Assembly: GCA_951799425.1 (NCBI GenBank)
Contig: OX637406.1
Coordinates: 29,878,390-29,942,389, forward strand
DNA: 64,000 nt
Source of the DNA: Ilex aquifolium
Lineage: Eukaryota; Streptophyta; Magnoliopsida; Aquifoliales; Aquifoliaceae
Reading direction: 5' to 3'
The notes under the pieces are model-generated. The model searched no databases and was not told where the DNA came from. It saw only the letters and a program-made list of their open reading frames with translations. A program made the translations under genes and the position numbers. Below, one piece after another: positions 53,293 through 64,000 of this stretch; within the stretch, counting starts at the first letter, position 1, and the number at the start of each line of letters is the position of its first letter.

Positions 53293-56037
53293 TGTAACAC
53301 CCCAAAACACACCCTGGACGGCATTACTATCCAAGACCATTCACAACATGAGAGCGACTAAATAAATTCCATAAATAAAGAAATTTCATTCATCATATAT
53401 CATGTCCATAGCATTATCCCAAAAGAATAAGCCAAATCATGACAATTACATCCCAAAAGAATTAAACGTAACTTAGCAGCGGAATAACACAAGATTATAT
53501 TTTACATGATCCCAAAATAACTCTCCAATCTAATACAAAGAAGGACCATCGAGATATCCCCCTCCGGATCTCCCTACTCGTCTTCCAACTGATCCTCTTT
53601 TACAGCATCACCTGAAAAATGTGTTGGTTTGTAGGGGGTGAGCACTAAGCTCTGTAGGAAAATCCTCCCAAACTCAAACAAGGTTTAGAAAACATGTAAA
53701 ACAAGTCGGTCTCATTTCACAAATATCATATATAATTTTTGAAGTAAAACCAGGACATTTAATAGATCTCAAGTTTAAGGAACAACAGTAATTGAATGAA
53801 TAAGTGAAACCACTATACAGTTAGCAAACCATTTCCAAATATAATCTAGTCCACCATACACTGTTTCCAACAATTCTTTCGGTAGGTGGCATACTTTATG
53901 GTAACCTCCACCCCCTTTCGGTCATCTTTGATTCTTTCGGTAGGTGGCATACTTTATGGTAATCTCCACCCCCTTTTAGGTCATCTCTAATTCTTTCGGT
54001 AGGTGGCATACTTTATGGTAACTTCCACCCCCCTTTAGATCATCTTTGTTTCTTTCGGTAGGTGGCATACTTTATGGTAACCTCCATCCCCCTTTAGATC
54101 ATCTTTGTTTCTTTCGGTAGGTGGCATACTTTATGGTAACCTCCACCCCCCTTTAGATCATCTTTGTTTCTTTCGGTAGGTGGCATACTTTATGATAACC
54201 TCCACCCCCCTTTAGATCATTTTTGTTTCCCAAGCATCCTTACGAGGAACCTCTTGGGAAGGGGTGAACATCCTTACAAGGAACCTCCCACCAATCTCTA
54301 CATTGTTTCCCAAGCATCCTTACAAGGAACCTCTTGGGAAGGGGTGAGCATCCTTACAAGGATCCTCTTGGGAAGGGGTGAGCATCCTTACAAGGAACCT
54401 CCCACCAATCACTACATTGTTTCCCCAAGCATCCTTACAAGGAACCTCTTGGGAAGGGGTGAGCATCCTTACAAGGAACCTCTCACTCATGTGCATCACA
54501 AACAACCCAACCAAGCATACAATTCCAACATTTATCTCAATTTACAATCATCTATTCAAAATCCCCCAAAATATAACATGTAACCATTCCACAACCAACT
54601 AAGAAAAATACATGAGATCACCATAAATACCATTTTGTTGTTCAATATGAAACACTAAAGTTTTGAAATCAAGAACCTATGAGTAATCAAACTCTGGAAT
54701 CATTACAAATGAATATTAAGCTTGGAGTATAAAGAATAAAGGCGCCCCAAGCTTGAAAATCATGGACAAAGGAGAAATTAAGATTTAACGGAACAATCAT
54801 GTATGGAAATAAATAACAAACGACTACCAAGGTGTGAAATCAAGAACAAATGATTATGAAGCTTAGAAATCAAGACCAAAGGAAAACTCAAGTCTTGGAA
54901 CCAAAAATAAAGAATATCAAGCTTAGAATTCAAAACAAATGAACAATCATGTATTGAAATCGATAACAAAGGAGAAGTCAACAGAAAAACACATTTCCCT
55001 TGAAGACTAGGGTTTGGTAGCAAGCAAGGAGATTTTAAGGGTTACCCAACAATCACAATATTTTTCACATGGCATTAATTGCAAGAATAGCAAGAATTTA
55101 GGATTTGATAGCATACATATAACATTTAGAGTGAAGAGATACATATAAATAAACCTAGTCTCAATGTAAAAGAATGGAAGAAAACCCCTACCTTCTTCTT
55201 CCTTAGTGTTCTTTGAGGAACTTGAAGTTTTGATCCTCTTCAAAGTGTAAATCTCTCTTGATCTTGTGTTTTCCCCTTCTTTCTTCCTCTCTAAGATTAT
55301 CTAGGGTTAGAAATGTTGAAATGAGGCAAAGAGAGGCGTCCTTATGTATTTATAGGGTGAGAAATGGTCTCTTGTACGCGATTTCTGAAACCCAGATTCG
55401 TCATTGGCGTTCGAACGTCATTGGCGTTCAAACGGTCGTTGCTCCCAGTACTTTTGTTTTTCCATCAGACAAGAGTACTGGAACGCACTTTCGTTCGAAC
55501 GTTTATTCACGTTCGAACGTCGATTCACGTTCGAACGGAATTCCTGTTTTTGCTGAAACTTCCAGTGACGTTTTGACCTATTTAGAGATTGATTTGGAAA
55601 TTTTTAGTGAAATACACTTTTGTAGTCCTAGATGTCTACTATCTACTGTCAAAATGTCGGATCAATTGGACATCAGGATAAAAAGTTATGACTTAAATAC
55701 TAGAAGGTGTCCCAACTCCTTTTTACCCAAATTCTCTCTAAGTGTGTTTTTACTCCGGAATACTTCATAGCTTCCAATACACTCCACATTACCTCTCCCA
55801 ATGTTTTTCGACCTTCCGGATTCAATTGAGAACTTATTTTGACCTAACAATATTTAGAAACTTCCATAATCCCTCTTCTCAAGTTTACACCTTCGAAACT
55901 TAACTTCCCAATCAATTTGTATCTCTAGTTTTTGTTTTTGTTTTTATTCCTACCGTCACTCCACATATCCACATTTTTACAACAATTATTTACTATATAT
56001 CTATATACATATATAAAAGAAAATGCGGGGTGTTACA
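53293..56037 (-). repeat. Solo LTR of the element C family (2745 bp)
   Basis: On the minus strand it runs from TGTAACACCCCGCATTTTC (56037) to GGTGTTACA (53293). It is flanked by a perfect 5-bp duplication AAATG (53288-53292 and 56038-56042), so it was left by recombination between two LTRs. Palindromes CGTTCGAACG lie at 55407-55540 and TATAAATA at 55355-55348 (minus). Two tandem arrays fill the R/U5 side: a 58-bp unit with TTTCGGTAGGTGGCATACTT (53878-54220, six copies) and a unit with CCAAGCATCCTTACAAGGAA (54226-54490). A third, degenerate array lies at 54660-54990. Confidence 0.95.
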
Positions 56038-56147
56038 AAATGTTAGCCATTAAGCATTTTATAAATTCTTGATAATGGACAAATATACCCTCAATGTACT
56101 TTACACAACTTTTCAATACCCGCCATCCATCACCACTATTCTGTTGC

Positions 56148-56409
56148 CATCACCAACACCACCACTGCCACCACCATCATTGTGCAATCGTCATCACCGC
56201 CACTACCACCGCCACCGCCACCGCCACCGCCATTGTGCCATGCATCACCACCATCACAACATTGCCACCACCACCATTGTGTTGCCGCCACCACCGCCAT
56301 CGTCATCACCACCACCATTGTGCCACCATCACCACTACCATTGTGTCGCCGCCACCACAAGTATGCATGTGTCGCCACCACCACCACCATTATGCCACCG
56401 CCACCAATG
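56148..56409. repeat. CCA/CCN-rich simple repeat
   Basis: Imperfect CCACCA, CCATCA and CCGCCA triplets for about 260 bp. Several long frames on both strands here are artefacts of the repeat. Confidence 0.9.
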
Positions 56410-56632
56410 ACGATGGTAGGAATAAGATAATTACAGTGAGATAGTTAAAAAGAATGGCAAAATTAGAATACTAATAATTTTCAGACTTCATATCCTTATA
56501 TTTTATCAAACTGTTTGATTCAATTCAATACTTAAATTTCAGTGGATATCAAACATTCTGCAAATTAAAAAATTCAGCATTCAACATTCAGTTTTCAGTA
56601 TTCAGCATTCAGTTTTATCAAACACTACCTTA

Positions 56633-57419
56633 ATCTTCCTTTTTAATGGTAGTAGTTGGTATTTTATAGTAGTAGATTATTGTTGTTGCTACTTTGTAGA
56701 GAATAGTTGCTTGGCTCTAGCTATTTTCTGTTATAGGTCTTTATAAATAAGGCTCTATCACTGAATAAAGGCATCACAAATTATTCAAATATCTTTATCT
56801 GTTAGCTTGTCCTAACTTGGAGGTTTTCTGGTTTCCTTCGAAGCAAACCAGTACATTACCCAAATCCCCTGTTTGGGTTAATCTCTTGTTTTTTTTTTTT
56901 TTTTGTTCAAAATAGGGAAGCTCAAGGGAAAGAATTCACTTCGTTCCAATTCGCCACCTGCTACTTGTCCCAACACTCGATCAGTTACGTCATCACATAA
57001 CAAATTCTTGAGCACTAGATAATATATATAAATTAAAATGATTGCATAGTAGTAATGCCAGAAGAATTTGAATAGATCGTTTGTCTTTTGGAGAAAGAAG
57101 AACCGATCTTCGGAAACTCCTTAAACCTACGATTGGAGAAACTCAATTGAGTCAATTGACTGGAACACACAATTCGCATAAAACTCAAACGAATCAGCAT
57201 GGGAGACCTGTTCTTGATTGATCGATTGATCCCTTAAACTGAAACGAATCACCAGAGAGCGAGAAAGAGAATGGAACCCTAAGATATTGATTGATCGTTT
57301 TGGGAGAAAAAGAAATAGGTTGGTAACAATGAAGTGAATTAACGGGCTGGTGGTGGTAGAGGTGGAGGATTTCCCTGCGAAATAGTTTCCTCGATAAAAT
57401 TACTTTGATCCCTGAACGA
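56633..57419. other. Intergenic stretch without a supported gene
   Basis: TTTATAAATAAGG (56738) and AATAAAGGC (56763) look like the promoter and polyadenylation signals of a short LTR, but no ends were found. A run of T lies at 56890-56904. The minus-strand frame 57194-57430 is not recognisable. Confidence 0.4.
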
Positions 57420-57719
57420 CATCGTATCAATTAGTTTTGGTTTTCCCTACGAAATGCTTTCCTCAGTAAATTTCTTATTTTTTTCACACCGACTGTTAAT
57501 TTCTCACCAAAATTTAAAAAACATATTAATAACATATAAAATAAATTTTCTTTTTTCAACTACGAAATTTTTTGTAGGTAAAACTTAATTTGTGCTTCCA
57601 TAAATGAATGCAAATATTTACCGATGAAATTATAATTTCCTCAGTATAAAACTACTTCACCTACAAAATTATTTTCCTAGGTAAAACTTTTGTGGGTAAA
57701 AACAATTTTTGTTGTAGTG
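57420..57719. mobile_element. Terminal fragment of a CACTA-type DNA transposon
   Basis: The right end read on the minus strand is CACTACAACAAAAATTG, the standard CACTA terminus. Inside are subterminal repeats in both directions, with CTACGAAAT.TTTTGTAGGT and CCTACAAAATTATTTTCCTA. The opposite end was not found. Confidence 0.55.
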
Positions 57720-58694
57720 AATGGTTTGCCGACACGAGCTTTTATCAGTCCAACTTCAAAGACCTTGCAACTTTGACATGTTTTTGTTATGTATCGAAAG
57801 TCCACTTTAGGATGTCATACTACAGTATGAAATAAATGGCTCACAATACTTGGTTGTAAACTTGGACCAAGGGTTTAGCTATAAATAGGAGTTCCGTATG
57901 TTATGTATTCCAAATCAAGGGGCTTAAAGCGAATGATAAAAAGAGTTTACATTTCTCTTAATTTTTTTCTCTTTATCTCTGAGATTGTGAGCTCTACGAT
58001 AGTAACTCAACTACCCCAAATTTAGAGAAATGTTACACAAATTTAAAAAGTTGACTTAAAAACTTAAGTTGACGATGTAACTGCTATATTTATTATTGAT
58101 TTAACTGTGAGTTCCAGTATTTATTATGACTCATTACTTATTCAATGATAATAATTTATCAAGTCAAGTTTATAATTTTATTTAGCATGTTTCCCAAATT
58201 TAATGTTTTATCTATCATTCGACAAAATATTCAACAATTAGGACTTCACATTATCACTTTGCCATGCTTCTTGGAGAGGACGGACTTGTTCAGAAGCTCT
58301 AAAGAGGACTTTAACACAATGTACTAGATATGTGCTAACCTATGGCATGGTATTGATTGGGCTTGGCTGTGGTTCCTTCCCAAAAGTCAATATGCAAAAT
58401 ATTAGGCAGTTGTCACTACAAAGCAGGAAGGGAAAAGAGAATGGGTATTAAGCTACGTTAAGCGAGAGAGCAATGGAAGGAAAAGGGACGAGAAACGGAA
58501 GAGGGTGAGAGGGAGGTAAGCTATGGCATGAGCAATTGAAGGGAACTTAACTGCTGCTGCATACAACAAAAAAACGGTGTGTGGTTTTCTTTTAAGAAAT
58601 TTTCAAGTCCAAAAATACGGTGATATCAGTACAAATATGAATATAAAAACTAGATTTGATGAGGGCACACACCATACACTATCATGCTAAATAT
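57720..58694. other. Intergenic region downstream of the NAC gene
   Basis: AT-rich, no supported gene. A purine-rich segment lies at 58420-58520. The short frame at 58145-58327 has no recognisable features. Confidence 0.5.
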
Positions 58695-58880
58695 AATGGA
58701 AGAACAATGTTACTTTGATATTATTTACTAACCTAATATGTCGACCTAATGAATCACTTCCCGTGGATTGAGAGTGGGCTCCAATATTAATTGAGAGTTG
58801 CTATCAATTCAATGGTTATAATGGATTAAATGAACAAATAATGTCAACAAATTAGATCCAAATAATATTTTCCATAATGG
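58695..58880. mobile_element. MITE-like element, copy 1
   Basis: Weak inverted ends (GATATTATTTACTAACCTAAT on the left; AATATTATTTGGATCTAATT as reverse complement on the right). The centre has GGATTGAGAGTGGGCTCCA and TTCAATGGTTATAATGG, shared with the copies at 61575, 62926 and 63118. Confidence 0.5.
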
Positions 58881-58990
58881 AATGGTTTAATATAAATACA
58901 ACAAATTACGGTCTTAGTTTTTACATGGCTTGAGCCATTATATACGAAAGCTCTAATCCATTTACTTAGTTTAAAACCTCGAACCCAACA

Positions 58991-61900
58991 CTACTTTCCA
59001 TAGCCCCAGAAATCCATCTCTCCACGCAGTGAGAGTGGATTAATTTGATGGATGGAAGAAGGATTTTCATCATCAAATCTGATCCCTTTGGATGAGTCTT
59101 CTTGGGCAATATGAGGTGTCACAAGCCGATCAATCATGCCCCATTCATTCAAGCTCTGATCTCTTCCGATAAGCATACTTTGAGAAGCTTCACAAGTTCC
59201 GACCTCCAACCCTGGCTCACAACCTTGATAACGAAGGTTTTCACTACCACTTTCACAATCCCTTGCGTTCGACATAAGTTGCTTGACCATTACAGGTGAT
59301 TCCGAAGGGAGCGCTGGGAAGTCGTAGCCCAATGGCTTGTGGATAGGGATAAAGTTTTGAGCTTGAATTTGTGAATATTGAGGAACTCCCAAGGGAATTT
59401 GAGAGTAGTTGAGTCCTAGCTCGGTCTTGTACAAATCAAAGGTTGGTTGGTTATTGTTGTTATGGTGTTGATGTATGAGATATTGATTGTCCCTGTGCAT
59501 GAAGGTACGATGATGACTTGTGCTTGATGCGTTGTTAAGCTGATCTGAGACCATGCTACCCCCTCCTTCGTTCCCAATCCCAACTTTAAACAAATTCTTT
59601 TTCTTGAAAACCCTACAAACCACCCAACCATCCTCCTGCACATACATAATGAACACAACACATTCTATTAAACTTTCATTATATATGTATTTATATTATA
59701 TTTTATTTCCATAAATGCCAACTGCAAAATTGATATCATTTAAAGAGTAATGTTACACTGACCAAATTTTGGGACCAAATTTGGAGCCCAAATGACATGG
59801 CAGCATATTATTTGGAATTTTTATTAGGGCCCAAATGACATGACACCAAATAAAGAAGCCCAAGTTAGCTGCCATGTCATTTGGGCTCCAAATTTGATCC
59901 CAAAATTTAGTCAGTGTAGTATTACTGTCATTTAAATAATATGCAATATATAACAACGTACCTTAAGTTGTGGTATGTCTTCAACTCGATGTTGAAAGTT
60001 TTTTGGGCTATGCAATTAAACATGTAATGGAATGGCATTTTAAGGGTGTCAAAGGCTCTTGCAAAATAGGAGTGTTGATTGTGTGTCACCAAAGATCGAA
60101 AAGTTGTATATAAACTCGAAAATCTAATCTAGATATTTTTCCCTTTTAGATATGACAGTTTACATGTATTTGTCTCATCACACTTCATATGTTCCATTTA
60201 TTTTTTGGTAAGTGTATGTTCCCCTTATTAAAACCAAAAAGTAATTCAAGAAGATAGAACAATAGTCCAAAAAAAAACACAAGTATATGTGATGCATCTA
60301 AGGATCAATTCGAAATCAATCATATTGGCATGCCTCATCCGCGAATGTAAATTGAATCAGCTTTGTGTGTTTATGTAGCAGTACTCAGAAAATAATGAGA
60401 TAACTCAGAACCATTTAAATGTATACTTGGAGATTAAAACATAATTATTATTTTTTTTAAAATGCTACCGAAGTAGGTATGATACACATACCACAAAATT
60501 GAAAACAACATAATATGTTTGAAATGTTTAGTTTATGGTATGGCATGCCACATTAATGAGGAAAGTTAGTGATTCGATTTTTTGAGTTCCTATAGTCTAT
60601 TCATCTCTTTTATTTAAGTGAAAATTGGAAGTGAGTCCCCCTAGATGTACTTGTTTGGAGATAAGTCCTGCAAAGAAACTTATAATGGACTAAGTCCATG
60701 TTTAAAAACTAAAGAATATTATGATGAGCCTGGATCCGATTGGGTTAGGCCCAATTAATTAAATAAGCTCAAATTAGCTACAAGGCATGTCAAGCCCAGT
60801 TTATGGATTCGACCCAGACCAAAATTCAAGAGATTTAGGAATATTAGTGAACGTGGGGAATAATTATCGGGTATCCATTCTCAAAGATCAAGACTATCTC
60901 TGATTGTACCTATTGTAGTTGTATTTATCCACCCCGAAGAACTAGTAACCTATTCATCACATCACTGCATCAACTAACACTCTGTGCCTATAAATTGTAA
61001 GCCCTCCCCATATGAGAGGGACATCGTTCTACACACCCTTTACACGCCCATCTCTCTCATAGCTACGCAACATCTCCCATAACTTAACATTGCTCTCTCT
61101 TATACCTTCTACTTTATTAATAAAGTTCTCCGGCTACCATTGCCGTTTTTAGAGTGGAGTAGATCACCTTAACAGAATCACTATACATCTGTGTTGACCA
61201 AATCTTTGTCTTCTTTATTAATTGCTCTATTAATTGTTTTATTAATCAATCAGCATAATACACTCGACTGTTAACTGTGCATAAGCCTACTTTATACATC
61301 ATCACATTACAAAGAAAAATTTGAAGTCATGACCCTCATAAAAAATCCTGTTCGTAAAACACTTTTTGTTAATCTTAGTTTGTATTCCAGACGCGTAAAA
61401 TAATGACACAGGATAAAAATCACTGTTTTTAAAGTACTTTTTACCATATTCCCCACACCCATAACTTGGGCCTCTTTAAGCCATTACAAACACGTTGAGG
61501 GATTAGTAATTAGGAGCCAAATTTAATTGCGTTCATAAATTTCACACGTTCCTCTCCTATAGTCAAAGAAATAAGGAAAATGCTATTTGAACCTAATTTA
61601 CGGAACTTATTTAGGAACTTAATGAAGTACAATCATTGGATTGATTGTGGGCTCCATCTAATATTGAAACTCACAACTAATCCAATAATTACATTGAAGC
61701 CACATCATTAGATCTCTAAATAAAGTTCACAAATAAGGTCCTATAGCATTGCTCAAGGAATAAAGGGCATAAGGTGGATGATCGTTTTAGGTACAAAGGT
61801 CCGGTTAGTAAGGAACGTGTGTCCGGGTGGATTTTATCACCACTAGATGTGACCTACGTTAATGTGTGGAGAGAGAGAGAGAGAGAGAAAAAGAAGTGTG

Positions 61901-62546
61901 TCTTACGTTAGGGCTTCCTTGGGTGTCATCACCATCTTCAAGCCGGTACTCATGCATGATCCAGTCAGTCTTCTGGCCATGGGGAGCTCGGCCTCTGTAG
62001 AAAACAAGGGTTTTCCTCATGCCAATCTTCTTATAGCTGTTCCTTATGCATTTGTCCCTGCCTGTTGCCTTCCAAAACCCAGCATTGGTTGCTCGATTAG
62101 TCCTTGACCCTGTAGGATACTTCTTATCCTTATGGCTGAAGAAGTACCACTCATTCTGTGGCGTCGACCCAATCTTACATCTCTCTATAGGTTCAGGCAG
62201 ATCATGAAAGAACACATAAGAATTTTTCACCATTAATAAACACAGAACATACAAAAGTGTAAGGTTGTTGCATAGTGCGTACAGGAAACAATTAGAACGA
62301 AACTCTATCACGACTTATTTATAAAGTAGGAAAAGGAAAAAGCCTAAACTTAACAAGGTGAAGAGAACATGCAATGGCTTTACCTTGCAGGTCCCATGGT
62401 TCTATCTTATTCAAATCCACCTCTCTTATGACCTCCATGTCAAACTTTTGAAATGAAAGCTTCTTCTTCAAGTAGTAGTGAAGAAGCTCTTCGTCTGTTG
62501 GGTGAAACCGGAAGCCTGGCGGAACACCACCGTTTGATGAAGCCAT
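58991..62546 (-). CDS. NAC-domain transcription factor, SOMBRERO/BEARSKIN-like (three exons)
   Basis: Exons on the minus strand: 62546-62384, 62184-61907, 59635-58991, giving 163 + 278 + 645 nt and a protein of about 361 aa. Splice sites are GT/AG (CTGCAAG/GTAAAG, CTATAG/AGAGATG, CCTAAC/GTAAGA, GTGCAG/GAGGATG) and the phases agree. All NAC subdomains are present: [52 protein letters not shown] with [31 protein letters not shown] with [10 protein letters not shown], and [19 protein letters not shown]. The C-terminal activation region is Asn/Gln/His-rich and ends EMDFWGYGK. The intron positions are standard for NAC genes. The NAC domain is closest, from memory, to root-cap regulators SMB/BRN1/BRN2 and to the related NST/VND group; this assignment needs a tree. 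It acts in the nucleus as a DNA-binding dimer. No lesion is seen. Confidence 0.92.
59744..59927. mobile_element. hAT-like MITE in intron 2 of the NAC gene (184 bp)
   Basis: Long inverted ends of about 58 bp (AGTAATGTTACACTGACCAA on the left; its complement near 59905-59926) with GAGCCCAAATGACATGGCAGC and its complement inside. An 8-bp duplication TCATTTAA flanks it (59736-59743 and 59928-59935), as expected of hAT transposition. Confidence 0.75.
60720..61255 (+). repeat. Probable solo LTR or TRIM in intron 2 of the NAC gene
   Basis: It begins TGATGAGCCTGG (60723) and may end ATCAATCAGCA (about 61255). In between are CTATAAATTGTAAGCC (TATA, about 60989) and AATAAAG (about 61119), the order seen in LTRs, read opposite to the NAC gene. 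The flanks (TATTA and TAATA) match only partly, so the ends are uncertain. Confidence 0.45.
61575..61762. mobile_element. MITE-like element, copy 2 (intron 2 of the NAC gene)
   Basis: Inverted ends AATGCTATTTGAACCTAATT and AATGCTATAGGACCTTATTT (reverse complement of the right end). Core GGATTGATTGTGGGCTCCAT shared with the copy at 63118. Confidence 0.6.
62185..62383 (-). other. Intron 1 of the NAC gene (199 bp)
   Basis: GTAAAG to TATAG, phase 1, at the position usual for NAC genes after the WDLQ segment. Confidence 0.9.
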
Positions 62547-62566
62547 CCTTCAATCCAAGAAGCTAA

Positions 62567-62570
<4 letters not shown>

Positions 62571-62628
<58 letters not shown>
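62571..62628 (-). repeat. GA/GT microsatellite in the 5' UTR of the NAC gene
   Basis: On the minus strand a GT run is followed by about 20 GA units, 24 nt upstream of the ATG. GA-repeat stretches in plant leaders are known binding sites of BPC-type GAGA-binding proteins; that role here is inference. Confidence 0.85.
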
Positions 62629-62700
62629 GAATATCGCTTTCTGCTAGATATGAAGCAGTTGAGTTGAGCAAGCATTTCTGCGTGGGATGCTATCAAAAGT

Positions 62701-62708
62701 TTTATATA
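62701..62708 (-). promoter_or_regulatory. Probable TATA box of the NAC gene
   Basis: On the minus strand TATATAAAAC lies about 155 bp upstream of the ATG, leaving a 5' UTR of about 125 nt that includes the GA repeat. Confidence 0.5.
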
Positions 62709-62925
62709 TCTGAGGGGGTGTGAACTGTAAGCGAGGTGTGGTGATGAGAGAAAGTTGACTGCCGGTGACGACGCCGGCGGGGAAGCATAAAGCTAACGTA
62801 GAAAGAAAGTCGAGGGAAATGAGACCGGAATGCAGAATTTGAAGAATGAAACCGGACGCGCATCTAGGGGCCGTTTAGGACACTCTCCTTCACAGCTGAT
62901 TAATCACCTTGCACCCCATTCTAAA

Positions 62926-63108
62926 GGATAAATGTTATCGGACCTAATTTACTGATTTAATTTATTGACACAATTCATTATGATATTTGGATTGATTGAA
63001 GGGCTTATTAAATATTGAAATTTTGTGTTGATCCAATGGTTCTACTGAAACCACATCATTATGTCAACAAATTAAGTTAAATTTTTAAATTCAAATAGCT
63101 TTACTCAT
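62926..63108. mobile_element. MITE-like element, copy 3
   Basis: Left end AAATGTTATCGGACCTAATT, right end TCAAATAGCTTTACTCATTC. Core GGATTGATTGAAGGGCTTAT and TTGATCCAATGGTT. Directly followed by copy 4. Confidence 0.6.
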
Positions 63109-63117
63109 TCTAAAGAG

Positions 63118-63302
63118 AGCAATATTATTGCGACTTAATTAATGACATAAGTTGCTGACTTAATTCACTGTAACATTTGGATTGATTGTAGGCTCCATCA
63201 AACATTGAAACTTGGTATTAATCCAATGATTCCTATGAAATCACATTATTATGTCAGTAAATTAAGTCAAATTTTTAAGTACAAATAACATTACTCTTCT
63301 AA
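63118..63302. mobile_element. MITE-like element, copy 4
   Basis: Left end AGAGCAATATTATTGCGACT, right end AAATAACATTACTCTTCT. Core GGATTGATTGTAGGCTCCAT. About 70 percent similar to copy 3 by eye, in the same orientation, upstream of the NAC promoter. Confidence 0.6.
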
Positions 63303-64000
63303 AGATAGATCCCGGTTTTGGCAAAATTTTTGTGGTTAAACAAACAATTTGATGTATATCATCGATAAAAAATTATATAATTTTAAGAAAAATTGTCACT
63401 CATCACATTGTAAAAAAAATTTAAAAAAATTAATATTTTTCATTAGTTATGCACACCACTAGACATGACGGGTTGTGTGTTAAACTCATTTTAAAAAAAA
63501 AAATTCTCCTGCTTGGCTTACAAAATTTTTAACTAAACTATTTTTACCAACCGAGATGTCACATTAACTGACTTCGATCTGGATCGATTGAGGGCTTTTA
63601 TTTGGCAAAATTTAGGTCAGGTATGGATTTTTCTCCCCTTTGTTTTATTTCAAGTGCGTTTTTTGGTGTGCAGAAAATTATACGAGGAAGAAACCTTTGA
63701 ATGATGTTGTCTTTGATGTGCAAACCCATCTTTTGTAGTGTGTTTGGTCATCTGTTCTTCAGCAAACATCAATAGGTGGGTTTGGCTCTTGCATAGTAGA
63801 AAAATCATAGCAAGTGACAAGGTGACCTGAATTACTACATTTACCTTTATTTATGCGAAAAATGCATGCTTTGGATTTCTTATGTTGTCGTTTTTTGGCA
63901 GGAAATAGCAGTGGAAATATGGGTTGGAGTTTAAGATTGCTTGGAAACTTTAATGCTTCCAGGAAATCACCAGGGATACGCTCCATGGATCGGTTTTGAA
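63303..64000. other. Intergenic end of the window
   Basis: No supported gene. A possible splice acceptor TTTTTTGGCAG (63892-63902) precedes an open plus-strand frame up to about 63998, but it cannot be matched to a protein. The minus-strand frame at 63759-63986 is also unrecognised. Confidence 0.4.

Larger units (their letters stand above)
53110..56632. mobile_element. Possible hAT-like non-autonomous DNA transposon, split by a solo LTR
   Basis: The left end GGGGTGTTTGATAGC (about 53122) and the right end ATCAAACACTACC (about 56617-56629) are inverted and imperfect. Subterminal sequence is rich in TTCAGCATTCAG and TTAAGCACT units. The element contains no ORF. No clean target duplication was found, so the call is tentative. 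Confidence 0.4.
59636..61906 (-). other. Intron 2 of the NAC gene (2271 bp)
   Basis: Unusually long for a NAC gene. It holds an hAT-like MITE (59744-59927), a probable solo LTR or TRIM (60720-61255) and another MITE (61575-61762). A GA run lies at 61868-61887 near the 5' splice site. The remaining sequence is AT-rich without features. Confidence 0.85.

Noticed and set aside
56069..56444. His/Pro-rich frames of over 80 codons
   Set aside because: Translations of the CCA-type simple repeat in several frames on both strands.
58411..58420. CACTACAAAG as a CACTA transposon terminus
   Set aside because: No subterminal repeats, no matching partner end and no 3-bp duplication.
63759..63986. 75-codon minus-strand frame and a possible plus-strand exon at 63903-63998
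   Set aside because: Neither gives a recognisable protein, and the window ends before either could be tested.

Overview
This window is plant nuclear DNA, almost certainly from a eudicot. Three things show this. The LTR retrotransposons are of plant-specific types: Athila-like Ty3/gypsy elements with a tRNA-Asp primer site, and a Tekay/Del-type chromovirus with a tRNA-iMet primer site. One host gene is visible, a three-exon NAC transcription factor. The intergenic DNA is full of MITEs. About 1-56 kb is nested transposons; about 57-64 kb is genic DNA holding the NAC gene.

Layout of the nest (+ coordinates). Element A (1-8210, minus) is a young Athila-like element with gag-protease but no RT/RNase H/integrase. 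It sits inside the gag of element B. B (8211-26591, plus, 5' part beyond the left edge) still shows gag, protease, RT, RNase H and integrase, broken by in-frame stops, followed by a 136-aa accessory gene, a large ORF3, a long 3' UTR and a 3' LTR. That LTR is split by element C (18380-25281, plus), a Tekay-type chromovirus with a perfect 5-bp target duplication CCTTC. Next comes element D (26592-36519, plus), which has gag, the accessory gene and ORF3 but lost all of pol. D shares its right LTR with E, whose internal region stops at 36804. An inverted composite element G (37421-47609, minus) follows, then the 3' end and LTR of E or a relative (47610-49956). Element F (49957-53094, minus, same family as A) is cut at its gag. 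A solo LTR of the C family (53293-56037, minus, target duplication AAATG) lies within a probable hAT-like element. Beyond it are a CACTA end, several MITEs and the NAC gene (58991-62546, minus).

The most interesting pattern is the accessory gene pair carried by the Athila-like elements downstream of integrase. The first gene (136 aa, in A, B and D) is strongly conserved between two diverged families. It has an Arg-rich block followed by a variant CCHC zinc knuckle, and it resembles the cysteine-rich nucleic-acid-binding protein of carlaviruses, a family that includes silencing suppressors. A nearly invariant 32-nt block precedes its ATG. The second gene (ORF3) is of the type databases call putative plant transposon protein, and in B and D it has its own TATA box. 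The DNA upstream of ORF3 carries clusters of a short CpG-centred palindrome, and each family uses the same palindrome there as in its LTR promoter: CGTTCGAACG in B/D, CCGTCCGGACGG in A, CCTTCCGGAAGG in G. Non-autonomous elements A and D lost pol by separate deletions yet kept the accessory gene.

The NAC protein (about 361 aa, exons 62384-62546, 61907-62184 and 58991-59635) looks like the SOMBRERO/BEARSKIN root-cap clade. Its 2.3-kb second intron has absorbed at least three transposon-derived insertions.

Family and domain names come from reading the translations by eye; no database search was possible.
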